From contig JAEPQB010000003.1 of NCBI GenBank assembly GCA_017640725.1, positions 434,001 to 498,000 on the forward strand: a DNA stretch of 64,000 nucleotides, written 5' to 3'. The translations under genes and the position numbers were made by a program. Below the pieces are notes generated by a model that was not told where the DNA came from, did not search any database, and saw only the letters and a program-made list of their open reading frames with translations. Source of the DNA: Kordiimonadaceae bacterium (GTDB taxonomy: Bacteria; Pseudomonadota; Alphaproteobacteria; Sphingomonadales; Kordiimonadaceae). This document shows positions 36,323 through 45,653 of this stretch, in pieces; positions within the stretch are counted from its first letter, which is position 1; every line of letters starts with the position of its first letter.

Positions 36323-37534
36323 ATGATGAAGACGTTTGTAGTAGGAATTAAGCAACTTGTATTGGGCTTAGCGTTGGCCTGTGGAATTGTCAGTGCTGGC
36401 GCCTCTGCGCAAACAATGGCGACGCCAGCGCGCCAAGCAGTTCTTCTGGACACCAGTACGGGCTCCATTCTGTTCGAAAAGGATGCTGATACTGCTTTCC
36501 CGCCTGCGTCGATGAGTAAACTCATGACAGTTTATCTGGCGTTTGACGCCATCAAACAAGGTGAACTGCAGCTTGACGATGAAGTTATCGTGTCGGACGA
36601 AGCATGGCGCACATGGAACAAAGACACCGGCACAATCGGTCGTGGCGGTTCAACCATGTTTCTGCGGGCCCGTGACACAGTAACCGTCGCAGATTTGTTA
36701 CGCGGCATAATTGTTCTGTCTGGCAACGACGCTTGTGTCGTGCTTGCAGAGCATATGGCTGGCAGTCATGAGATATTTGTTGAATGGTTGAATGCCAAGG
36801 CTGTCGACCTTGGAATGGCCAGTAGTGTTTTCAAAAACGCAAATGGTTGGCCGGCCGAGGGGCACGTGATGTCTGCACGCGACCTGGCGACACTGTCGTA
36901 CAGGCTTTCAACAGATTTCCCTGATTTGTACCCGATGTTCGCTGAACGAGAATACCTCTATAAGAATTTCACGTCGAACCGTTATAACCGTAACCCACTG
37001 TTGGGCCGGTTCCCAGGTGCTGACGGCCTAAAAACAGGCCACACCGAAGAGTCCGGATACGGTTTGGCGGCTTCTGCCGAGCGCGAAGGTCGCCGTTTGG
37101 TGCTGGTTGTTGGTGGCCTCAGTTCAACGAGTGAACGCACACGCGAGAGCCAGAGGCTTCTTCAGTATGGTTTCCGCAACTTCAGCCATTATCCCTTGTT
37201 CCGGGCAGGAGAAACTGTCGATTATGCCGAGGTGTGGCTGGGTGAAACGCCAACTGTTCCCATGGTGATTGGTGAAGATCTGGCGATTACGATGTCTCGG
37301 CGCCAGCGGGCCGAAATGAAGGTTTCTGTCGAATACTTGAACCCTGTTTCCGCACCAATTGCGCGCGGACAGCAAGTGGGTGATTTGATTATTGAACTTC
37401 GTGGTCGCGAGCCTATTCGCCTTCCTCTTCTTGCAGGGCAGGCGGTTGATGATGTTGGCGGATTTGGCAAGATTGGTGCCGCATTCGAATATTTACTGTT
37501 CGGTTCAGCGGGAGCGGAAAACCCTGCCCAATGA
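36323..37534 (+). CDS. dacC: D-alanyl-D-alanine carboxypeptidase (PBP5/DacC type)
   Basis: 403 residues with a signal peptide (residues 1-30). The three penicillin-binding motifs are in order: S63-M-S-K (PASMSKLMTV), S133-G-N (VLSGNDACVVLAEH) and K237-T-G (GADGLKTGHTEESG). A C-terminal beta domain (PBP5_C) begins around 280. It removes the terminal D-Ala from peptidoglycan pentapeptides and is a target of beta-lactams. The stop overlaps the tmk start by 4 bases (ATGA). Confidence 0.95.
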   Translation: MMKTFVVGIKQLVLGLALACGIVSAGASAQTMATPARQAVLLDTSTGSILFEKDADTAFPPASMSKLMTVYLAFDAIKQGELQLDDEVIVSDEAWRTWNKDTGTIGRGGSTMFLRARDTVTVADLLRGIIVLSGNDACVVLAEHMAGSHEIFVEWLNAKAVDLGMASSVFKNANGWPAEGHVMSARDLATLSYRLSTDFPDLYPMFAEREYLYKNFTSNRYNRNPLLGRFPGADGLKTGHTEESGYGLAASAEREGRRLVLVVGGLSSTSERTRESQRLLQYGFRNFSHYPLFRAGETVDYAEVWLGETPTVPMVIGEDLAITMSRRQRAEMKVSVEYLNPVSAPIARGQQVGDLIIELRGREPIRLPLLAGQAVDDVGGFGKIGAAFEYLLFGSAGAENPAQ

Positions 37535-38190
37535 CAAAACCATCACGTAATGCGCCCTTTATCACCCTCGAGGGTGGTGAGGGCACAGGCAAATCAACGC
37601 AGATCAAACTGCTGTCTGCCTGGTTATCAGAAAACAATATCGACCATGTGTGTACCCGGGAACCTGGCGGTGCACCAGGCGCGGAAGAAATCCGCACCAT
37701 GGTTTTGACTGGCGACGTCGACCGCTGGACGCCGATGACTGAAGTACTGCTGTACACAGCTTCAAGGTCAGACCATGTGGAACGCGTGATTGTGCCATCA
37801 ATTGAGAGCGGGAAATGGGTTCTTTGTGATCGCTTTGCAGACTCGAGCGTTGCTTATCAAGGAGCAGGGCGCGGTGTAGGTGTACAGCGTGTCAAGGACC
37901 TGCAACGGCTTGTATTGGGTGATTTGAAGCCGGACTTAACGCTGATTTTAGACATTCCCATTGAAGTTGGCCTTGAGCGGGCGATGTCCCGCGAAGGCGA
38001 CAAAGCCGTTAAAGAAGATCGTATTGAGCGCATGGGAAAATCGCTTCACGAACAATCGCGTGAAGTATTTATGGAAATAGCGGCTGAAGAGCCGGACCGG
38101 TGCGTTGTTGTAGATGCAAACAAAAGCATTGATGCTTTGCAGCAAGACCTTCGTGCTATCATTGTCGACCGCTTTGGTCCTTTGGAGTAA
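37531..38190 (+). CDS. tmk: Thymidylate kinase
   Basis: 219 residues. P-loop in FITLEGGEGTGKSTQIKLL, the DR(Y/H)-like segment LCDRFADSSVAYQGAGRGV and LID-like region REGDKAVKEDRIERMG. It phosphorylates dTMP to dTDP for DNA synthesis. Coupled to dacC by an ATGA overlap and followed 2 bases later by holB, the common alphaproteobacterial order. Confidence 0.97.
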   Translation: MTKPSRNAPFITLEGGEGTGKSTQIKLLSAWLSENNIDHVCTREPGGAPGAEEIRTMVLTGDVDRWTPMTEVLLYTASRSDHVERVIVPSIESGKWVLCDRFADSSVAYQGAGRGVGVQRVKDLQRLVLGDLKPDLTLILDIPIEVGLERAMSREGDKAVKEDRIERMGKSLHEQSREVFMEIAAEEPDRCVVVDANKSIDALQQDLRAIIVDRFGPLE

Positions 38191-38192
38191 CC

Positions 38193-39308
38193 ATGGTTGA
38201 TGCGGTGACAGATACTGAGCATCCACGATTTAGCGCCAATTTGTTTGGCCATGAGGGTGCCGAGCGTCTGTTCCTGGAGGCCGTTAATCAAAATCGCATT
38301 CATCATGGCTGGTTGATTACTGGCCCAAAAGGCATCGGCAAAGCCACATTTGCTTGGCGTATCGCTAAATTCCTGCTTGCGAACAATCCAGGCGATGACG
38401 CGGGCGCTGGGGGCCTATTTGGTGAAGATTTGCCGCCTGTTGAGCATGAAACTCTGTCGCTCGATGAAGACGATCCAACAGCAAGGCGGGTAGAAGCCGG
38501 TGGTCACGGTGGACTTTCCGTCGTTGAACGCAGTGTCAACGAAAGTACCGGCAAAATCAGAAAAGATATTGTCATCAACGACATCCGTAAGCTTAGTGGC
38601 TTTTTTAGCCAGACCGCCAGTGAAGGTGGCTGGCGGGTCGCTATTATTGACGCTGCTGATGAGATGAACGTGAGTGCAGCCAACGCTTTGCTGAAAATTC
38701 TTGAGGAACCACCGGAAAAATCGATCCTGCTGCTAATCGCACACTCACCCGGCCGGTTATTGCCCACCATCAAAAGTCGTTGCCGTCAGCTTGCACTTAA
38801 ACCGTTGCCTGACGACAGTGTGCGTGCTGTCTTGGCTGCACGTTTTCCAGAAATTGGAAGCGATGACATGAATGCGGCAGCGGTAATGGCTGCTGGTGCC
38901 CCGGGAAAAGCGATTGAACTCATTGGCCGTGCTGGTATCGACCTATACCGGGAGCTTGCCACTCTGCTTGTTGCGTTGCCATCCGTTGATATGCCCCGCG
39001 TTCACGCCCTGGCAGCAGAACTGGGCGCTGCCAAAGCAGACGGCGAATATCGCCTGTTCTCTGAAATGTTACAGTCGTGGCTGCAACGCCTGATACGCCA
39101 ACAAGTGTCTGGCGAGGCATCATCCGACATCATGGCAGGTGAAAGTGAGCAAATTTCACGAATTTCCGCTTTGGCGAGGGTTGATCAGTGGCTGGACCTG
39201 TGGGAAAAGGTGGGCCATTTAACAGCACGCGCTGACGCAGTGAACCTTGATCGAAAACAGGTGATCGTTTCAGTCTTCTCTTCCCTAAAAGCAACTGTTA
39301 GGGCGTGA
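38193..39308 (+). CDS. holB: DNA polymerase III, delta-prime subunit
   Basis: 371 residues. AAA+ fold: HHGWLITGPKGIGKATFAWR (P-loop of a non-canonical kind), WRVAIIDAADEMNVSAANALLKILEEPP with Walker B-like and arginine region SRCRQLALKPL. The four zinc cysteines of E. coli delta-prime are absent and a ~60-residue acidic insert (GEDLPPVEHETLSLDEDD) replaces that part, as in other alphaproteobacteria. It is the stator of the clamp loader. Confidence 0.92.
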   Translation: MVDAVTDTEHPRFSANLFGHEGAERLFLEAVNQNRIHHGWLITGPKGIGKATFAWRIAKFLLANNPGDDAGAGGLFGEDLPPVEHETLSLDEDDPTARRVEAGGHGGLSVVERSVNESTGKIRKDIVINDIRKLSGFFSQTASEGGWRVAIIDAADEMNVSAANALLKILEEPPEKSILLLIAHSPGRLLPTIKSRCRQLALKPLPDDSVRAVLAARFPEIGSDDMNAAAVMAAGAPGKAIELIGRAGIDLYRELATLLVALPSVDMPRVHALAAELGAAKADGEYRLFSEMLQSWLQRLIRQQVSGEASSDIMAGESEQISRISALARVDQWLDLWEKVGHLTARADAVNLDRKQVIVSVFSSLKATVRA

Positions 39309-39342
39309 GGGTTTAGTCAGCGGCCAGCGATAAGAGAGCCAT

Positions 39343-40896
39343 ATGACTGACAAGCCGGCCTATTATATCACAACGCCGATTTACTATGTGAACGACGTCC
39401 CGCACATTGGGCACGCCTACACAACACTTGCTTGTGATGTCATGGCACGTTTCAAGCGATTGGACGGGTACGACGTGATGTTTCTCACGGGTACTGATGA
39501 ACATGGCCAGAAAATTGAGCGATCAGCCGCTGACGCCGGTGTGCCACCACTAGAGTTTTGTGACAAGGTATCGGCACGTTTTCAGGAACTTGCGGATGCG
39601 ATGAACTATTCGCATAACCAGTTCATCCGTACGACGGAGGAGCGCCACAAAAAAGCGGTGCAGCACCTGTGGAAGGTGCTTGAAGATAAAGGCTTCATTT
39701 ATCAAGATAATTATGCTGGCTGGTATTCCGTGCGAGACGAGGCCTTTTATGCTGAAAAAGAGCTCACGGAAGGCGAAGATGGCCAGAAATTAGCGCCGAC
39801 TGGGGCGCCAGTAGAATGGGTTGAGGAGCCCAGTTTTTTCTTCAAGCTTTCGGCCTTTGAAGAACAACTTCTGGCGCTGTATGACAACGGCCAAGAGTTT
39901 GTGATGCCTAAGTCACGACTTAATGAGGTGCGCAGCTTTGTCAAAGGCGGCCTTGAAGACCTGTCTATCTCACGGTCCAGCTTCACATGGGGTGTGCCCG
40001 TGCCGGAGCACGAAGGCCATGTGATGTATGTCTGGATTGACGCGCTCACCAATTATTTGACAGCCATTGGCTACCCGGACGTGGACGCAGCTGACTATCA
40101 GGCTTTTTGGCCGGCAGATTTGCACATGGTTGGCAAAGATATTCTACGGTTCCACGCAGTTTATTGGCCTGCGTTTTTGATGGCGGCGGACTTGCCGTTG
40201 CCCAAGCGTGTTTTTGCGCATGGCTGGTGGACAAATGAAGGCCAGAAGATATCCAAATCACTCGGCAATGTGATTGATCCGTTTGAGCTGATGGAATCCT
40301 ATGGACTCGACCCTGTTCGCTTTTTCCTGCTGAGAGAAGTGCCGTTTGGCAATGACGGTGATTTTTCCAGGAAGGCGTTTGTGCTGACCTGCAACGCCAA
40401 CTTGGCCAAGGGCCTTGGCAATCTGGCTCAGCGAACGCTTTCGATGGTTTTTAAAAACTGTGAAGCGCAGATACCAGTGCCATCGGAATTCACAAATGAA
40501 GACAAAGAGATACTGTCCACAACTGACAATTTGATTCAGATCGTTCGTGCGCACATGGACCAGCAAGAGTTCCACTCAGCCCTTGAGGCGATTTTTGCCC
40601 ATGCGGCTGCAGGGGACAAATATATCTCGGTACAGGAACCTTGGAAGTTGAAGAAGACAGATCCGGAGCGCATGAACACTGTTTTGTATGTGCTTTCTGA
40701 CGTTATTCGCCAACTTGCAATTCTAATTCAGCCAATCATGCCTGAATCTGGAGCGAAATTCCTTGATATGTTGAAGATCGAAGACCGCAGTTTCGCCGAG
40801 CTGGGCGCAGACCACAGGCTCGCTCCAGGCACGCCAATTGATAAACCTGAGGGCGTTTTCCCGCAGTTTGAGTTGCCGGAAGAGGGAGCTGAATAG
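39343..40896 (+). CDS. metG: Methionyl-tRNA synthetase
   Basis: 517 residues, class I synthetase. The HIGH motif is YYVNDVPHIGHAYTT and KMSKS is QKISKSLGN. The connective-peptide zinc cysteines are missing (YAGWYSVRDEAFY), as in the MetG2 branch, and there is no C-terminal tRNA-binding domain, so the protein is a short form. It charges tRNA-Met. A one-base stop/start overlap couples it to tatD. Confidence 0.97.
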   Translation: MTDKPAYYITTPIYYVNDVPHIGHAYTTLACDVMARFKRLDGYDVMFLTGTDEHGQKIERSAADAGVPPLEFCDKVSARFQELADAMNYSHNQFIRTTEERHKKAVQHLWKVLEDKGFIYQDNYAGWYSVRDEAFYAEKELTEGEDGQKLAPTGAPVEWVEEPSFFFKLSAFEEQLLALYDNGQEFVMPKSRLNEVRSFVKGGLEDLSISRSSFTWGVPVPEHEGHVMYVWIDALTNYLTAIGYPDVDAADYQAFWPADLHMVGKDILRFHAVYWPAFLMAADLPLPKRVFAHGWWTNEGQKISKSLGNVIDPFELMESYGLDPVRFFLLREVPFGNDGDFSRKAFVLTCNANLAKGLGNLAQRTLSMVFKNCEAQIPVPSEFTNEDKEILSTTDNLIQIVRAHMDQQEFHSALEAIFAHAAAGDKYISVQEPWKLKKTDPERMNTVLYVLSDVIRQLAILIQPIMPESGAKFLDMLKIEDRSFAELGADHRLAPGTPIDKPEGVFPQFELPEEGAE

Positions 40897-41708
40897 TGGA
40901 TCGGTTTGACTATATCGTCGATAGCCACTGCCACCTGAACTACAAAGGTCTTATTGAAGAACAGGCTGAAGTTGTTGAGCGCGCTCGTGCTCAAGGCGTT
41001 GGCTGCATGCTCGCAATTAATACCAAGCTCAAAGAGTATGAGCAAATCGTTGAAATCGTTGAGACATACCCAGATGTTTACGGCAGTGTAGGCATTCACC
41101 CTCACGAGGCCGAAAATGAGCCCGACGTCGCACTTGAAGCACTTCTGAGCCGAGCCAAGCACCCCAAAATTGTGGGCATTGGTGAAACGGGATTGGATTA
41201 CTTCTATGACAATGCACCGCGGGATATGCAGCAAGTCAATTTTCGATCCCACATAGCTGCTGCGCGGGAAACTGGCTTGCCTGTAATTGTGCATACCCGC
41301 GACGCGGACGAGGACTGTGTTGCAATCCTGCGTGAGGAAATGGAGAAGGGCGCCTTTACTGGTGTTATTCATTGTTTTACCGCTAGCCAATTTTTGGCCG
41401 ATGCTGTGTTGGAGCTTGGTTTTTACATCTCGATTTCCGGCATCGCTACTTTCAAAAACGCCAAAGACTTGCAAGCGACAGTCAAAACTATCCCAATGGA
41501 CCGCCTTTTGGTTGAGACAGATGCACCCTTCCTTGCACCAGTGCCGCACCGCGGGAAAACCTGCGAGCCAGCGTTTGTGATGGATACAGCGCGATTTGTT
41601 GCAGACCTGAAAGGCGAGGACTTTGATGAGTTTCAGCACATCACCTCTGCGAACTTCTTCCAGCTCTTCAACAAAGCGCAGCCTCCCAAACGGGTGCTTG
41701 CGGCATGA
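40896..41708 (+). CDS. tatD: TatD-family DNase/metal-dependent hydrolase
   Basis: 270 residues, GTG start overlapping the metG stop by one base. Metal-binding motifs of the TIM-barrel hydrolase: DSHCHLNY, VGIHPHEAEN, IGETGLDYFYD, LPVIVHTRDADED, VIHCFTAS and LLVETDAPFLAP. TatD/YcfH proteins are 3'-5' exonucleases in DNA quality control, though targets vary. The end overlaps the next start by 4 bases. Confidence 0.95.
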   Translation: MDRFDYIVDSHCHLNYKGLIEEQAEVVERARAQGVGCMLAINTKLKEYEQIVEIVETYPDVYGSVGIHPHEAENEPDVALEALLSRAKHPKIVGIGETGLDYFYDNAPRDMQQVNFRSHIAAARETGLPVIVHTRDADEDCVAILREEMEKGAFTGVIHCFTASQFLADAVLELGFYISISGIATFKNAKDLQATVKTIPMDRLLVETDAPFLAPVPHRGKTCEPAFVMDTARFVADLKGEDFDEFQHITSANFFQLFNKAQPPKRVLAA

Positions 41709-42457
41709 AGCTGACAATACTTGGGTGCGGTACGTCGGGCGGTGTTCCAAAAATGCCTGAGTATTGGGGTGCGTGTGATCCTGAAAACCCCAGAAACCGT
41801 CGGCGCAGAGCCAGTGTTCTTGTTGAGGAAGAGGGCACCTCAGTTCTAATCGACACGACCCCGGACTTGCGTGAGCAAATGCTTTCAGCTGGTGTTGGCA
41901 ATCTGGATGCAGTTTTTTATACGCATGATCACGCTGATCATGTGCATGGAATTGATGACCTGCGCGGGTTCTTTCATTCCCGGCGAGAAAAAATGCCTGT
42001 TTATGGTGATGAACAAACGCTGCAAACGCTGAAACAGCGCTTTGCCTATGTGTTCAAAAGCCAGGATGGGTACCCTGCTATTTGTTCGGGGCATGTTTTG
42101 AAAGGCACAAAACAAATAGGCCCTATCAAGATGCAACCCTTCGAGCAAGGTCATGGTAATAGCGTAAGTTTGGGCTATCGATTCGGCGATATGGCCTATT
42201 CAACAGACTTGGACAGGTTACCTGAAACCGCCTTCGATGCTTTGAAAGGCGTTCGAGTGTGGGTGGTTGATGCCCTGCGCTATGAACCGCATCCTACACA
42301 TTCTCATTTGGCGCAAACCCTTGAATGGATTAAAAAAGTAGCGCCGGAGCGTGCCATTCTCACGCACATGACGTGGGACATGGACTATGAGACACTGCGC
42401 CGTGAGCTGCCGCCCGGGGTGGAGCCAGCATTCGACGGTATGGAAATTCAGCTTTAG
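41705..42457 (+). CDS. MBL-fold hydrolase, PhnP-like
   Basis: 250 residues. Metallo-beta-lactamase fold with the start GCGTSGGVPKMPEYWG, metal motif YTHDHADHVHGIDDLR (HxHxDH) and ALRYEPHPTHSHLAQTLEW plus AILTHMTWDMDYE. The closest named relative is PhnP, a cyclic phosphodiesterase, but this form occurs next to metG-tatD in many alphaproteobacteria that lack the phosphonate pathway, so the true substrate is unknown. Overlaps tatD by 4 bases. Confidence 0.9.
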   Translation: MKLTILGCGTSGGVPKMPEYWGACDPENPRNRRRRASVLVEEEGTSVLIDTTPDLREQMLSAGVGNLDAVFYTHDHADHVHGIDDLRGFFHSRREKMPVYGDEQTLQTLKQRFAYVFKSQDGYPAICSGHVLKGTKQIGPIKMQPFEQGHGNSVSLGYRFGDMAYSTDLDRLPETAFDALKGVRVWVVDALRYEPHPTHSHLAQTLEWIKKVAPERAILTHMTWDMDYETLRRELPPGVEPAFDGMEIQL

Positions 42458-42510
42458 TTACCGCTATAGTGTTACTTTGTACGTAGAAACTGTCTCGAGC
42501 GGAGAAATTA

Positions 42511-43278
42511 GTGTCTAACGACCCTTGGCGCGTACCCGACCATGACCCTGATCATGCCAAAAGCCAGCGGCAATCTCGTTCCGCTCGTGATCTGCACTAT
42601 GGCGGCCATACCCGGCCTTTGACGCGTGCCATCGCCTTTATCATAGGAATGGCGTTGCTGCTGCTTGGGCTCTCACTTGCCTTTCCTTTGACGGGTGGTG
42701 TCGACCCATATCTTGTGCGTGCGATGATCATCTTGTTTATTTTTGGCGGTGCAGCTGCGTTCTGGAGCCGGTCAAGTTTGCTACGTCTGTTCAAAGTGGC
42801 GGGCGTTTGGATGCTCATCATCGTCACCATTTCGGGGTTTTACCTGTTCCGTTCCGATTTCGGTGACAGGTTTATGGCGTCGCTAGATCCCGCGGGCGTT
42901 GTTTCAACTGGGGAAGGCTTGATCGTGCAACGCAGCAGGGATGGCCATTTTTGGCTACGTGCTCGCTTCAATGGTGTTCCTCTTCTAATGATGGTTGATA
43001 CGGGTGCGTCCAATGTGGTTTTGAGCCCGGAAGATGCCACAAAGATTGGCCTAAGCTCCGGGCAACTCAATTTTTCAGGCAGGGCAGATACTGCGAACGG
43101 GTCAGTCAGTTTTGCCCGCGCTACGATCACCAGCGTTGGTATTGGCGACCAAACTTTTTTTGACGTGCCCGTAACCGTGAACGGCGCTGAAATGCAAGGG
43201 TCTTTGTTGGGTTTAACGTTGCTTGACCGGTTCGCGAGTGTCGAATTCAGAGGCGACACACTTATCTTGCGGCCTTAA
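42511..43278 (+). CDS. Membrane-anchored clan AA aspartic protease (TIGR02281 type)
   Basis: 255 residues, GTG start. Three membrane helices (about 38-58, 67-85 and 93-112) are followed by a retroviral-type aspartic protease domain, with active Asp163 in LMMVDTGASNVVLSPEDA and a glycine-rich C-terminal strand (LLGLTLLDRFASVEFRGD). One catalytic Asp per chain implies a dimer. The catalytic domain is expected in the periplasm. It is 53 bases after the MBL gene and may be part of the same transcript. Confidence 0.9.
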   Translation: MSNDPWRVPDHDPDHAKSQRQSRSARDLHYGGHTRPLTRAIAFIIGMALLLLGLSLAFPLTGGVDPYLVRAMIILFIFGGAAAFWSRSSLLRLFKVAGVWMLIIVTISGFYLFRSDFGDRFMASLDPAGVVSTGEGLIVQRSRDGHFWLRARFNGVPLLMMVDTGASNVVLSPEDATKIGLSSGQLNFSGRADTANGSVSFARATITSVGIGDQTFFDVPVTVNGAEMQGSLLGLTLLDRFASVEFRGDTLILRP

Positions 43279-43282
43279 AGGT

Positions 43283-43450
43283 CTAGTCTGGCCGCCTATC
43301 TGCGGCATTCTCCAGAATTTCTTTTTGTCTGCTTTCTGTGGCCCAGCGCCATTCGCCAATTTCTTCCACCGTGCGATAGCAACCAATGCAAAGGCTTTTG
43401 GCTTCATCCAGCTTGCATATCTTTACACACGGACTCTCTACAGCAGACAT
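43283..43450 (-). CDS. DUF1289 protein
   Basis: 55 residues from the ATG at 43450, which has a strong GGAGGGCGAAG site; a longer open frame upstream is not needed. The cysteine pattern SPCVKICKLDEAKSLCIGCYRTVEEIGEW (here two parts: SPCVKICKLDEAKSLC and IGCYRTVEEIGEW) is the DUF1289 signature, a probable metal-binding Cys4 motif. No function is known. It is convergent with the aspartic-protease gene. Confidence 0.88.
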   Translation of the reverse strand: MSAVESPCVKICKLDEAKSLCIGCYRTVEEIGEWRWATESRQKEILENAADRRPD

Positions 43451-43630
43451 CTTCGCCCTCCAGTAAGGTGACATGGATTTAGCCGCTTGGCATGGAAAGT
43501 CAATCAATTCCGTGAAAGACGAAGAGGTACGCGGATGACATGATGATAACGCATACGTGTGTCTAGTTGAGTTTGTGATTGCCAAAAAGTTTGATTGTTT
43601 TAGCCCATCACAAGTAAGGGCAGGGCGCCA

Positions 43631-44737
43631 ATGGATATTTTACAATCGGAACTACCGCCAGTTTGGAGCAGCAACACAGTACTGGACGTGCTCGGGATGG
43701 CGCATGAGCTGCCAGGCGATCCTGTGTCAACCAGCGAGCTTCTCAAGCATGTTGATGCGACGTTTGGTACGGAGGTTGCGCGAAAAGGGCGTATTTATGC
43801 CGAGAAACTCAATATTAAGCAACGTTATCTAAGCCGCGATTTAGCAAATCGTTTAGAGGGCCCGCGCGCAGGCCATCGAAATCCAGAGCTGGCCTCCGCC
43901 GCCGTCAGAAAAGCGTTAGATGCAGCTGGTGTTGCTTTGTCAGAGGTTGGTTATCTCATTGGTCATACCGCAACACCCGCACTGCCCATTCCTTCTAATA
44001 TTTCACTGGTCGCTGACGAGTTACGGTATTCAGGCCCCCATGCAGAATTCCGGCAGGCTTGTACAGGATTTGCCAATGCTTTGGTGTTTGCATCGGGATT
44101 GATTGCCAGTGGGTGTACCGCACCCATTGTTATTGTTGGCTCAGAAACCGGATCTGCTTTTTTTGATCCAGCCAGATTAAAAGAAGATGCCGGGCAACTG
44201 GTTAACTTGGTGCAGATGGGTGACGCTGCAGCGGCCATCGTGCTCCGTGGAAACGCGGGGCAGCGGCCTAGTGCAAGCCCCTTGGGTTCTCTCAGCCAGA
44301 TATATTACGGTCAGATTGGTGCGGGACGTGAGCCAGGTTTCAGTTTGCCCCACGGTGGGTCAGACTGTACGGCTGCGCCTTCTGGGGTGCTTGAGTTTTC
44401 ACATGCGTTCGGTGATGTTCGGGCAAATGGCCCGGAACTCTTCATTGCAGGATTAAGAGCGGCCGGGAGTGTTGGTCTCGACCCATTTGCCATGGATTAT
44501 CTGCTTCCCCACCAGGCGAATGGTCACATGGATACCTTGATGGCTGAACATCTGGGTGTTGATGCGGGCAGGGTAGTCGTCAATGCTGATAAGGTTGGCA
44601 ATACTGGTTCAGCAGCAATTTGGCTCGCTTTATCCATGGCGCAAGAGCGGTTTGAAAGGGATCAAAGTCTTTTGGCCCTTGGAGCCGAAGCAACCAAATA
44701 CATGTTTGGTGGCTTCCTGTATCAGCATGCCGGTTAA
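43631..44737 (+). CDS. Beta-ketoacyl-ACP synthase III-like protein
   Basis: 368 residues of thiolase fold. The FabH catalytic triad is complete: C144 (EFRQACTGFANAL), H294 (LLPHQANGHM) and N324 (NADKVGNTGSAAI). KAS III enzymes start fatty-acid or polyketide chains by condensing acyl-CoA with malonyl-ACP. This one is longer than housekeeping FabH and diverges strongly, with an N-terminal extension (~30 residues) and an inserted loop near 210-250. It lies outside any fatty-acid operon and overlaps the next ABC ATPase gene by 11 bases, implying coupled synthesis and export of a product. Confidence 0.85.
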   Translation: MDILQSELPPVWSSNTVLDVLGMAHELPGDPVSTSELLKHVDATFGTEVARKGRIYAEKLNIKQRYLSRDLANRLEGPRAGHRNPELASAAVRKALDAAGVALSEVGYLIGHTATPALPIPSNISLVADELRYSGPHAEFRQACTGFANALVFASGLIASGCTAPIVIVGSETGSAFFDPARLKEDAGQLVNLVQMGDAAAAIVLRGNAGQRPSASPLGSLSQIYYGQIGAGREPGFSLPHGGSDCTAAPSGVLEFSHAFGDVRANGPELFIAGLRAAGSVGLDPFAMDYLLPHQANGHMDTLMAEHLGVDAGRVVVNADKVGNTGSAAIWLALSMAQERFERDQSLLALGAEATKYMFGGFLYQHAG

Positions 44738-45653
44738 ACCCGCCACCAACGCTCCTTCAATTGTCCGAGCCAACTCGGTCAGTAAATTTTATGACAACAA
44801 GCTTGTTCTGGACAAGGTCTCGTTGGAGGCCTCTGCAGGTGAGCTAGTTGGGCTTGTGGGTGCAAATGGCGGCGGTAAAACCACGCTTTTGCGCCTTTTA
44901 ACCGGAGCGCTTACTTCGGACGCTGGTCAGGTCTCGGTTCTGTCTGCACAGCCTCCTTATGATGATATGACCCGCAAACGTATTGGTTACGTTCCTCAAC
45001 AATTGTCGCTTTATACTGGCATGACGGTGCTGGAAAACCTCAGGTTTTATGCAGACGTGTACGCAGTGGAAGACGCGGACCGGATAATCAATCAAGTCGC
45101 CTGCCGCTTCGATTTGGATCAATATTTGGACGAGCGGGTTGGTGACTTGTCCGGTGGTTGGGCGAGGGTGGCACAGTTGGCGGCAAGTCTGGTTTATTCC
45201 CCCCAAGTTCTCTTGCTGGATGAACCAACGGCAGGCCTGGACGCGAGCATGCGGTCGCGTTTCTGGGCATTTTTGAGAGAATATTCGAACGATGGCAATG
45301 CTGTCGTCATATCTACGCATGATCTCGACGAAGCCCAGCAGTGCGACAAAGTTATGTTTCTGTCTGATGGAAAACCGCTTTTGTTCGCTGAACCAATTGC
45401 AGTTATTGAGCTGGTTTCTGTTTCAATAATATTCATTGAAAACAAGGAAATAAAGAGCAAAATTAATAAAATAAGTCAGCACATAAGCCAGGTCATTTTT
45501 CAGGACTATTTGGGGGGATTTAAGGTCTTGCTGGCTGGGGATGAGAGCGAATTGATAGAGCGGGCCCTGTGCAAAGAAGGAGTGGAGTTTCGCCGTTTGG
45601 AACCCTCACTTGCTGACGCTTGCGCATTGAAACTCGCGGAGAGTGGCAAATGA
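44727..45653 (+). CDS. ABC transporter ATP-binding protein (ABC-2 type partner)
   Basis: 308 residues from ATG 44727, inside the 3' end of the ketosynthase gene. Walker A is GANGGGKTT (45-53), the signature is LSGGW (141-145) rather than LSGGQ, Walker B is VLLLDE (161-166) with D-loop AGLD and a switch His in VISTHDLDEAQQ. After the ATPase domain comes a ~75-residue C-terminal domain of coiled-coil/beta character that is not a common family. The stop overlaps the permease start by 4 bases. Export role is inferred from the pairing. Confidence 0.9.
   Translation: MPVKPATNAPSIVRANSVSKFYDNKLVLDKVSLEASAGELVGLVGANGGGKTTLLRLLTGALTSDAGQVSVLSAQPPYDDMTRKRIGYVPQQLSLYTGMTVLENLRFYADVYAVEDADRIINQVACRFDLDQYLDERVGDLSGGWARVAQLAASLVYSPQVLLLDEPTAGLDASMRSRFWAFLREYSNDGNAVVISTHDLDEAQQCDKVMFLSDGKPLLFAEPIAVIELVSVSIIFIENKEIKSKINKISQHISQVIFQDYLGGFKVLLAGDESELIERALCKEGVEFRRLEPSLADACALKLAESGK

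Noticed and set aside
40728-41750. Minus-strand frame of 340 codons across metG and tatD
   Set aside because: Antisense to two firmly identified, coupled genes; Ser/Cys/Ala-rich and without motifs.
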